From: Gammaproteobacteria bacterium
GTDB lineage: Bacteria; Pseudomonadota; Gammaproteobacteria; PS1; Pseudothioglobaceae
Assembly (NCBI GenBank): GCA_028599035.1
Contig: JAQRMT010000079.1
Coordinates: 1-6,145 of the forward strand
Reading direction: 5' to 3'
DNA length: 6,145 nucleotides
Shown in pieces: positions 1 through 4,804 of the stretch. The notes below the pieces were generated by a model, which was not told the DNA's origin, searched no databases, and saw nothing but the letters and a program-made list of their open reading frames with translations. Every line of letters starts with the position of its first letter. The first letter of the stretch is position 1. Position numbers and translations under genes: made by a program.

Positions 1-98
1 CCTAAATTAGGAATAAAAGAATTTTCTTGTATGTTTCCCTTAGCAAGGGTTCCATCAAAATCATAGGCAATTGCCACAGTGGTGTATTTTTTAGACAT
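1..98 (-). CDS. HAD-superfamily hydrolase, N-terminal 32 residues (partial, runs off the left edge)
   Basis: The visible N-terminus reads MSKKYTTVAIAYDFDGTLAK and continues GNIQENSFIPNL. The DFDGT segment (about residues 13-17) is HAD motif I. Its first Asp is the nucleophile that forms the phospho-aspartyl intermediate, and its second Asp is the general acid/base. The GN-QE-SFIP stretch after it is typical of cytosolic phosphoserine-phosphatase-like HAD proteins. The ATG at 98-96 is preceded by TAAGG overlapping the nrdA stop codon, and only 8 bp separate the two genes, so it is probably co-transcribed and perhaps translationally coupled with nrdA. The substrate cannot be told from this fragment. 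A phosphatase role in nucleotide metabolism would be a guess from position alone. The cap domain and motifs II-IV are outside the window. Confidence 0.85.
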   Translation of the reverse strand, partial: MSKKYTTVAIAYDFDGTLAKGNIQENSFIPNL

Positions 99-106
99 AT
101 AAAACC

Positions 107-2383
107 TTATAATTTACAAACGCCGTCAGCACAGGCATTATCATCTTCTTTTTCTAACATATCCTCGCCACTGCCATCGCGCGTCGTGTGATAATAAAGC
201 GTTTTAATGCCGTATTTATAGACTTTTAATAAATCCATTAAAAACAGCTTCATTGGCACTCTATTGCCTTCAAATTTTGAGGGGTCATAATGTGTATTAG
301 TGGATATGGACTGGTCTACAAACTTTTGCATAATGGCGCAAAGCTGTAGATAGCCCTCGTTGTCTTTAATATCCCAAAGCAATTCATATTGATTTTTTAA
401 CAACTCATAATCAGGCACAATTTGCTTTAAGATGCCGTCTTTGGATTGCTTGATAGAAACAAAGCCTCTGGGCGGCTCAATGCCGTTGGTGGAATTAGAA
501 ATTTGTGAAGAGCTTTCGCATGGCATGAGTGCTGTTAAGGTTGAGTTTCTAAGCCCTGTAGATACAATATCTTGGCGTAGTGCATCCCAGTCCAATTCTA
601 GTGCGCAATCACAAAATGCGTCAATGCTTTTTTTATAAGAATCAACTGGCATAATGCCTTGTGAATACTGGGTTTGGGAAAATAAGGGACAAGCACCTAA
701 TTCTTTTGCCAATGTGTTTGAGGCCTTTAATGAGTAGTACTGCAGAGCCTCAAAGGTTTTGTGCACTAGTTGATTGCCCGACCCATCAGAATATTTAGCC
801 CCATTTTTAGCTAAATAATAAGCAAGGTTGGTCACACCAATACCCAATGTGCGGCGATTTTTGCTGGCAAGTTCTGCCGCTTTAATGGGATAATCTTGAT
901 AATCAAGTAGACAATCTAATGAACGCACAATAATATCAGTCAGTGTTTCCAATTCATCTAAAGAGTCCAGCGCACCTAAATTAACTGCTGATAATGTGCA
1001 AAGCGCTACCTCGCCTTGCTCATCCTGAACTGAGTATAAAGGCTTGGTTGGCAGTGTGATTTCCATACAGAGATTGGATTGTTTAATAGGCGCTTGTTTG
1101 GCGTCAAAGGCACTGTGGGTATTGCAATGATCTACATTTTGCAAGTAAATACGCCCCGTATTGGCCCGTTCTTGCATAAACTTAGCAAACAACACTCTGG
1201 CTTTAATGGTTTGCCTCCTAATCGAATCATCTCGTTCGTATTGCTTGTATAGACGCTCAAATTCCTCTTGGTCGGCAAAAAAAACATCGTATAAGCCAGG
1301 CACATCATGGGGTGAAAACAGAGTAATATCGGCATCTGCGAGAAAGCGCTGATACATTAAGCCGTTAAACTGCACGCCATAATCAAGATGGCGAATACGG
1401 TTTTCATCTGTGCCTGTGTTATTCTTAAGCACCAGCAAACTTTCAATTTCCAAATGCCACAAGGGGTAGAATAGGGTGGCCGCACCACCACGAACACCCC
1501 CTTGAGAGCAAGATTTAACCGCAGTATGAAAATGCTTATAAAAAGGAATGCAGCCTGTATGTGTCGCTTCACCACCACGAATAGGGCTGCCAATGGCGCG
1601 GATTTTTCCGCCATTAATACCAATACCGGCTCGTTGGGAAACATACTTTACAATAGCGCCAGCAGCAGCACTAATTGAATCCAAATCATCATCCGTCTCA
1701 ATCAACACACAGGATGAAAACTGACGGGTTGGCGTTCTAACCCCTGCCATAATAGGAGTGGGAAGGGAGATTTTAAACAAACTCACCGCATCATAAAAAC
1801 GCTTAACAATATCCATGCGTGCGCTGGTTTCATATTCTTGGAACAAGCACATACCTACCAGCATATAAAGCAGTTGCGGGGATTCGTAGATTTCACCAGT
1901 AACACGATTTTGGACTAAATATTTGCCCTCCAGTTGCTTAACTGCGGCATAGGAGAACCTCATATCACGCCAATGGTCAATGCAGGTATCTAGTGTCTCA
2001 ATTTCTTCTTTAGAGTATTTTTCAAGAATGTCTTTGTCATAAATACCCAAATCTGTGAATTTTTTAATGTGCTTAAACAGGGCGGGTGGGGTGAAGGATT
2101 TAAACGCTTTTTTACGCAGATGAAAAATCGCCAAACGCGCTGCTAAATATTGGTAATCTGGCACCTCTATGGAGATTAAGTCTGCTGCTGATTTAATAAT
2201 AGTTTCGTGAATATCCTCAGTCTTAATGCCATCGAAAAATGCCAATTGCGCATTGATTTCAACTTGGCTAACACTAACGCCCTTTAAGTCTTGCGAAGCC
2301 CAGTGCACAACACGGTGAATTTTTTCCATATCAATGGATTCTTTTTTACCATTGCGTTTGGTAACTTGAATGTTTTTTTCCAT
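107..2383 (-). CDS. nrdA: Ribonucleoside-diphosphate reductase class Ia, alpha (large) subunit
   Basis: This gene encodes the catalytic subunit that reduces ribonucleoside diphosphates to deoxyribonucleotides in the cytoplasm, using a radical supplied by the NrdB beta subunit. At 758 aa it is close to E. coli NrdA (761 aa), and the key residues fall at the same numbers. The N-terminal ATP-cone (about 4-95) has K9, H59 and K91. The redox pair is C225 (in RQFSSCVLIE) and C462. The active site is N437, C439 and E441 (in QSNLCMEI). The radical-transfer tyrosines are Y730-Y731, and the C-terminal shuttle cysteines are C751 and C756 near the end (CADGVCKL). The ATG at 2383-2381 has an AAGGA ribosome site 3-7 nt upstream, and its N-terminus aligns with E. 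coli. Two NrdR boxes and a promoter lie directly upstream, and a HAD gene follows 8 bp after the stop. No nrdB is visible in the window, although nrdA-nrdB adjacency is common. The gene looks intact and functional. Confidence 0.98.
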   Translation of the reverse strand: MEKNIQVTKRNGKKESIDMEKIHRVVHWASQDLKGVSVSQVEINAQLAFFDGIKTEDIHETIIKSAADLISIEVPDYQYLAARLAIFHLRKKAFKSFTPPALFKHIKKFTDLGIYDKDILEKYSKEEIETLDTCIDHWRDMRFSYAAVKQLEGKYLVQNRVTGEIYESPQLLYMLVGMCLFQEYETSARMDIVKRFYDAVSLFKISLPTPIMAGVRTPTRQFSSCVLIETDDDLDSISAAAGAIVKYVSQRAGIGINGGKIRAIGSPIRGGEATHTGCIPFYKHFHTAVKSCSQGGVRGGAATLFYPLWHLEIESLLVLKNNTGTDENRIRHLDYGVQFNGLMYQRFLADADITLFSPHDVPGLYDVFFADQEEFERLYKQYERDDSIRRQTIKARVLFAKFMQERANTGRIYLQNVDHCNTHSAFDAKQAPIKQSNLCMEITLPTKPLYSVQDEQGEVALCTLSAVNLGALDSLDELETLTDIIVRSLDCLLDYQDYPIKAAELASKNRRTLGIGVTNLAYYLAKNGAKYSDGSGNQLVHKTFEALQYYSLKASNTLAKELGACPLFSQTQYSQGIMPVDSYKKSIDAFCDCALELDWDALRQDIVSTGLRNSTLTALMPCESSSQISNSTNGIEPPRGFVSIKQSKDGILKQIVPDYELLKNQYELLWDIKDNEGYLQLCAIMQKFVDQSISTNTHYDPSKFEGNRVPMKLFLMDLLKVYKYGIKTLYYHTTRDGSGEDMLEKEDDNACADGVCKL

Positions 2384-2402
2384 TTTTCCTTTTTGCCGAA
2401 AA

Positions 2403-2418
2403 ACACTACATCTAGTGT
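2403..2418 (-). promoter_or_regulatory. NrdR box, leader-side copy
   Basis: The plus-strand sequence ACACTACATCTAGTGT has perfect 6-bp arms (ACACTA and TAGTGT) around CATC. It lies in the predicted nrdA leader, 20 bp upstream of the ATG. With the box at 2434-2449 it forms the paired operator expected for cooperative NrdR binding. Its position just before nrdA and the family's known targets make the assignment strong. The nrdR gene itself is not in the window. Confidence 0.85.
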
Positions 2419-2433
2419 TTAAAAATTAAATTA

Positions 2434-2449
2434 GCACTAAATATAGTGT
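2434..2449 (-). promoter_or_regulatory. NrdR box, promoter-proximal copy (overlaps the -10)
   Basis: The plus-strand sequence GCACTAAATATAGTGT is a near-palindrome that matches the known NrdR operator pattern ACACWATATATWGTGT in its outer CACTA/TAGTGT arms. NrdR is the ATP/dATP-sensing zinc-ribbon/ATP-cone repressor of bacterial ribonucleotide reductase genes. This copy covers the predicted -10 element. It starts 31 bp from the second copy at 2403-2418, which is close to three helical turns and is the usual geometry for paired NrdR boxes. Confidence 0.85.
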
Positions 2450-2468
2450 GTTTTGCTTTTTTTTGCAA
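2440..2468 (-). promoter_or_regulatory. Predicted sigma70-type promoter of nrdA
   Basis: On the minus strand, TTGCAA (2468-2463) is followed after exactly 17 bp by TATATT (2445-2440). That is a good -35/-10 pair and predicts transcription starting near 2433, which leaves a leader of about 50 nt before the nrdA ATG. The -10 hexamer lies inside the upstream NrdR box, so repressor bound there would occlude RNA polymerase. The promoter is read from sequence only. Confidence 0.7.
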
Positions 2469-2515
2469 GCAATATTTTTCTCGTTTTTGCAACAAAACCG
2501 CTGATTGTTTTGCCA

Positions 2516-2760
2516 TCAAAGCGATAGCGAGATTTTTAAAAAAAATAATTTTTTTTTAGAGACCTTTGTATAAAAAATATTGAAAAATAAAACATAAAAA
2601 TCAGGAAAAAATAACAAATTTTCGCTAAATTGGCAGGTCAATTGTGTATATTTTTTCATGTTTCACTCCTTTTTTTTGTCGGATTAAAGGGTGATCAATA
2701 TACCCTTTTGACCAACTAACGAGTGTTGCGCTTATGATGTGAATTCAAGACTAATGCAAG
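2516..2760 (-). mobile_element. IS30-family-like insertion sequence remnant (left end and transposase start)
   Basis: An ATG at 2659-2657, with a strong AAGGAG ribosome site 6 nt upstream, opens a reading frame beginning MKKYTQLTCQ. This resembles the start of IS30-family transposases, where a segment like YTQLT-EQRY leads into the helix-turn-helix. After about ten codons the likeness stops. The frame runs through AT-rich sequence rich in Phe, Leu and Lys to a TGA at 2518-2516 (47 codons in all), which looks like chance coding. Upstream of the ATG, the stretch to about 2760 has a hairpin (2686-2708) and, on the minus strand, TTGCATTAGTCTTGAATTC followed by GCGCAACA, reminiscent of IS30-type left ends. 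No right end or DDE domain is present, so the element is dead and truncated. The family call rests on a short match and is moderate. The 2471-2515 stretch next to the nrdA promoter holds nothing further that I recognise. Confidence 0.5.
2686..2708. repeat. Perfect 7-bp inverted repeat in the leader of the IS30-like remnant
   Basis: AAAGGGT (2686-2692) and ACCCTTT (2702-2708) pair perfectly around a 9-nt loop that contains the TGATCA palindrome. It sits 27 bp upstream of the transposase-like ATG on the minus strand. Insertion sequences often carry such a leader hairpin, which limits transposase expression from outside transcription. There is no following T-run, so it does not look like a rho-independent terminator. 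Confidence 0.5.
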
Positions 2761-2838
2761 CCTCTTGATTGGCAAACTATCAATACAGGGAAGTGAATAA
2801 ACAGTTTAACGCCATTTATCATTTAATCGACACAAAAT

Positions 2839-3093
2839 ATGCCAGGTAAAAACGATATATCCGTATGGAAAGTAAAAAGTAAAAATACACTAATCAATTT
2901 AGAAAAATCAGCAACCACTCAAAATAGCCTAGCTTGACGAAAACCCAAACCAAAAGCTGAAAAACAATCTGAACTTATTGGTTTGCGTTTTACTCTTAGT
3001 GAATATGAGAAAATCAAGGCTAATGCTGAGCTTGTGCCTATTGCAACATACTTGAAAGATGCGCTATTTAACCAAACGGATGTTTTTAAGTAG
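2839..3093 (+). pseudogene. Small ribbon-helix-helix-like protein, interrupted by an in-frame TGA
   Basis: Reading in one frame from the ATG at 2839 gives 32 residues (MPGKNDISVWKVKSKN...), then TGA at 2935-2937, then 51 more open codons to TAG at 3091-3093. The part after the stop reads RKPKPKAEKQSELIG followed by LRFTLSEYEKIKANAEL. The basic linker, then a beta-like strand and the -FT-SEYEKIK-A- helix pattern, resemble ribbon-helix-helix DNA-binding proteins of antitoxin or plasmid-mobilisation (MobC-like) type. Both halves are in the same frame and together make a plausible protein of about 84 aa, so a single nonsense change (for example CGA to TGA) is the simplest explanation. There is no good Shine-Dalgarno before 2839, and no ATG restarts the second half. 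It lies between the IS remnant and the toxin-antitoxin operon. The exact family is not recognised. Confidence 0.55.
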
Positions 3094-3133
3094 TTGGAAT
3101 GTAAGCAGTTTTATTTTAACCATAAATTTGCTG

Positions 3134-3160
3134 TTGACTTATCTGTGTATTTGATATAAT
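3134..3160 (+). promoter_or_regulatory. Predicted promoter of the toxin-antitoxin operon
   Basis: TTGACT (3134-3139) and a perfect TATAAT (3155-3160) lie 15 bp apart, slightly shorter than the ideal 17 bp. Shifting the -35 to TGTTGA (3132-3137) would restore 17 bp. The predicted start near 3167 leaves a leader of about 22 nt before the antitoxin ATG. A 13-bp perfect palindrome overlaps the -10. Confidence 0.65.
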
Positions 3161-3167
3161 GATTATA
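3155..3167. promoter_or_regulatory. 13-bp palindrome over the -10: candidate autoregulatory operator
   Basis: TATAATGATTATA is a perfect inverted repeat of two 6-bp arms around a single G, and its left arm is the -10 hexamer. Type II antitoxins usually repress their own operon by binding palindromes at the promoter, so this is the natural candidate operator. In AT-rich DNA such a palindrome can also arise by chance. Confidence 0.35.
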
Positions 3168-3189
3168 ATTAATTTGTAAGGTATAAATT

Positions 3190-3402
3190 ATGGCAACAGC
3201 AACTATCGAAAACAAACAGCCGACTGAATTTGCAGAATATGTATTTGATACTCAAAAAGCAGATTTTGTTAAAACTCTAGCTGGGCGTATACAAAAAAGT
3301 ATTGATATTGGAATGACTCAGATTGAAAATGGTGAATCTATGAGTTTTGATGATTTCAAAGCAAAATTTATTAAAGAACACATGCTTGATGGAAAAATAT
3401 AA
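3190..3402 (+). CDS. Type II toxin-antitoxin system, antitoxin (70 aa)
   Basis: The likely role is to bind and neutralise the toxin encoded immediately downstream and to repress the shared promoter. The call rests mainly on context: a small gene directly before, and overlapping by 14 nt, a RelE/ParE-like toxin. The 70-aa product has a polar N-terminus (MATATIENKQPTEF), a middle helix-like stretch (ADFVKTLAGRIQKSIDIGM) and a C-terminal segment (ENGESMSFDDFKAKFIKEH). The -SFDDF- ending resembles the toxin-wrapping tails of ParD/PaaA2-like antitoxins. No clear ribbon-helix-helix strand or Phd fold is obvious at the N-terminus, so the subfamily is left open. The ATG at 3190 follows AAGG (3178-3181) at 8 nt and a good promoter. 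The gene looks intact. Confidence 0.7.
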   Translation: MATATIENKQPTEFAEYVFDTQKADFVKTLAGRIQKSIDIGMTQIENGESMSFDDFKAKFIKEHMLDGKI

Positions 3403-3682
3403 AATTGAATTATCAAATCAAATATATATCAGCCTAGATACCATATACGAACATAAAAAAGAATACGACCAACACTCAGCTATTGATTTTGTAAGTGGCT
3501 TTTTTGATGAGGTTAAAAAACTATCATATTTACCACACCGCGGGACAAACAAGCCAAATAATAACAGAGCATTGATTTATAAAAAGCATCTTATTATTTA
3601 TCACATACAAGAACCCGACAAGGTAAACGTGCTTGACATTATCGACCCTAAGCAAGATACAGTAGCAAGCAAATATTATTAA
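3389..3682 (+). CDS. Type II toxin-antitoxin system, RelE/ParE-family toxin (97 aa)
   Basis: This is a small basic protein starting MEKYKIELSNQIYISLDTIY. The RelE/ParE fold is suggested by the order of elements: a beta strand (YKIELS), two helices (IYISLDTIYEH and SAIDFVSGFFDEVKKLSYLP), then the HRG-type turn and the strands RALIYKKHLIIYHIQ and KVNVLDIID. Family members are either ribosome-dependent mRNA endonucleases (RelE) or DNA gyrase poisons (ParE), and the sequence alone does not decide which. The Pro-His-Arg-Gly turn and the length of about 97 aa fit ParE-like toxins slightly better. The ATG at 3389 was chosen because the fold begins there and it overlaps the antitoxin end by 14 nt, implying translational coupling. 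An upstream in-frame ATG at 3347 would only add residues translated from the antitoxin body. A terminator follows at 3721. The frame is intact. Confidence 0.8.
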   Translation: MEKYKIELSNQIYISLDTIYEHKKEYDQHSAIDFVSGFFDEVKKLSYLPHRGTNKPNNNRALIYKKHLIIYHIQEPDKVNVLDIIDPKQDTVASKYY

Positions 3683-3720
3683 ATCAGTTATTTCAATTAA
3701 ACCAATATACCCAAAATAAC

Positions 3721-3746
3721 AAAAACTCCCAGCTAAGGGAGTTTTT
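3721..3746. terminator. Rho-independent terminator, bidirectional
   Basis: AAAAACTCCC (3721-3730) and GGGAGTTTTT (3737-3746) form a perfect 10-bp stem around the 6-nt loop AGCTAA. The U-run in the stem's own flank works on either strand: TTTTT at the end on plus, and TTTTTG on minus. It lies 38 bp after the toxin stop and 21 bp beyond the stop of the methylase-like gene that converges from the right, so it can end both transcripts. Confidence 0.9.
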
Positions 3747-3767
3747 AAGTCTCTAAAACCAGCAATA

Positions 3768-4370
3768 CTAAAAATCAAAACCAAGCTGAATATCTGCACT
3801 TTTACCAATATCTTTGATACTGGTATTAGGCAGTTTTAACTCGTCAATTTTTGGCTCATTGGTTTCATCCTGTGCTTGGTGTTCAGTGATTAACGCCTCA
3901 GATTTCCTAAGATTTAATCGCATATCCCATGCGCCCATATAATGGGCTGGAGTATAAAACACTTCACGAGTTTCAAGCGTTAGCGAATTACCAACAACAA
4001 CCTGTGCTGGCACATGCCATAAACTCAACTGCACATAACACATAAGAGCCGCAAGCCTGTCTATATCAGTGCATTGCACCCAAAGTTTATGAGCAGGGTT
4101 ATGACCATGAGACAGCATGACTTTCACAAAAGCCAAAACCATACCACCAGCACCACAAGTTGGCTCAGACAGCGTGATAAAAGGCTTGTTAATCTCTTTT
4201 AACTCATCGCCATATACCAGCTGTGCCATTAGCTCTGATATATGCGCTGGTGTGAAAAATTGCCCAGCATTTTTATTGCCAAGCTCCAGCTCCATATACA
4301 AGCCACCTAATACATCACGAGGTGATGGTTCAAGAATCATTACCAAATCACCAAACAACTGAGCAAAAGC
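3768..4370 (-). pseudogene. N-6 DNA methylase-like protein, 5'-truncated
   Basis: The remaining 200 or so residues carry the SAM-dependent N6-adenine methylase core. Residue numbers here count from the TTG at 4358. GQFFTP (32-37) is the usual lead-in. EPTCGAGGM (65-73) is SAM-binding motif I. TDID (97-100) before RLAALMCYVQLSLWHVPA is motif II. The segments MELELGNK and ALMCYVQLSLWHVP are typical of a methylase-like family I know from plasmids and integrative elements. No NPPY/DPPY catalytic motif IV is visible after VVVGNSLTL, so DNA methylation is uncertain. Known relatives are usually some 80 residues longer at the N-terminus. The frame stays open to 4388 without a good start codon or ribosome site, and likeness stops at about 4370, where the transporter on the other strand begins. 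The C-terminus (QLGFDF, TAG) is followed by the terminator at 3721-3746. It is most likely a gene fragment without a promoter. Confidence 0.75.
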
Positions 4371-4372
4371 AT

Positions 4373-4804
4373 TTTTTAGCGGTAATTTTCATCTCTATTA
4401 TGATTCAGTTGGTTATGCTGCTTACCCCCTTGTTGTTTCAATATCTTTTAGATAGCGCCTTGCCTAGTTTTAATCTCACCAATTTACAAACTGTTATGAC
4501 GGCAATGCTATTTTTTGCCTTAGTTGACCCGATTTTTTTGATGATGCGATCATTTGCTTTTTCCAATCTAACTTCTAGAATTGATGCAGAATTAACCAGC
4601 CGAATTTATGAACATTTAATGCAACTACAATTACCCTTCTTTCAGAACAACCAAATTGGAAAAATAACCGCCTTTATGAGAGAAATGACAAATATTCGTC
4701 AATTTATGACAGGCAATTCACTCACTTTAGTCATTGATTTGATTTTTGTCATCGTGTTTTTCTCAGTAATGTTCCAATATTTTATTTCTTCTTTTGGTTG
4801 TTAA
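4373..4804 (+). pseudogene. Type I secretion (HlyB-like) ABC transporter, membrane-domain fragment
   Basis: From FLAVIFISIMIQLVMLLTPL onward this matches the membrane domain of RTX-toxin/peptidase-type ABC exporters, which in complete form (about 700 aa) work with an HlyD-type adaptor and TolC. Three hydrophobic segments are visible at about 4376-4450, 4484-4552 and 4718-4783. Characteristic stretches are SRIDAELTSRIYEHLMQLQL, PFFQNNQIGKI and NIRQFMTGNSLTLVIDLIF, close to HlyB's ENIRQFL region. Everything before the first membrane segment, including the C39-like N-terminal domain and the start codon, is missing, and the homology begins exactly where the reversed methylase fragment ends. An open frame back to an ATG at 4322 merely reads antisense through that fragment. 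After MFQY (4769-4780) the frame goes wrong and stops at 4802-4804. Confidence 0.85.

Noticed and set aside
432..638. Plus-strand open frame of 68 codons
   Set aside because: It is antisense to well-conserved nrdA, with no family likeness or ribosome site. The open frames at 1132-1335, 1161-1352 and 1357-1644 were rejected for the same reason.
2493..2512. Inverted repeat CAAAAC...GTTTTG as a terminator or operator
   Set aside because: The stem is only 6 bp with an 8-nt loop and no T-run. It lies upstream of the nrdA promoter, so no clear role.
2516..2659. The 47-codon frame after the IS30-like start as a real small membrane protein
   Set aside because: Only the first ten residues look meaningful. 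The rest is Phe/Leu/Lys-rich translation of A/T runs.
3347..3388. Longer toxin starting at ATG 3347
   Set aside because: The extra 14 residues come from the antitoxin body in another frame and add nothing to the RelE/ParE fold. ATG 3389 is the better start.
3530..3808. Minus-strand open frame of 92 codons
   Set aside because: It runs through the strong terminator and antisense to the toxin gene. The sequence looks like a chance hydrophobic shadow.
4117..4362. Plus-strand open frame of 81 codons
   Set aside because: It is antisense to the methylase-like fragment, whose motifs are clear on the minus strand.
4322..4372. N-terminal 17 codons of the plus-strand transporter frame from ATG 4322
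   Set aside because: These codons read the methylase fragment backwards and do not resemble any transporter, so the apparent ATG is not the gene's true start.
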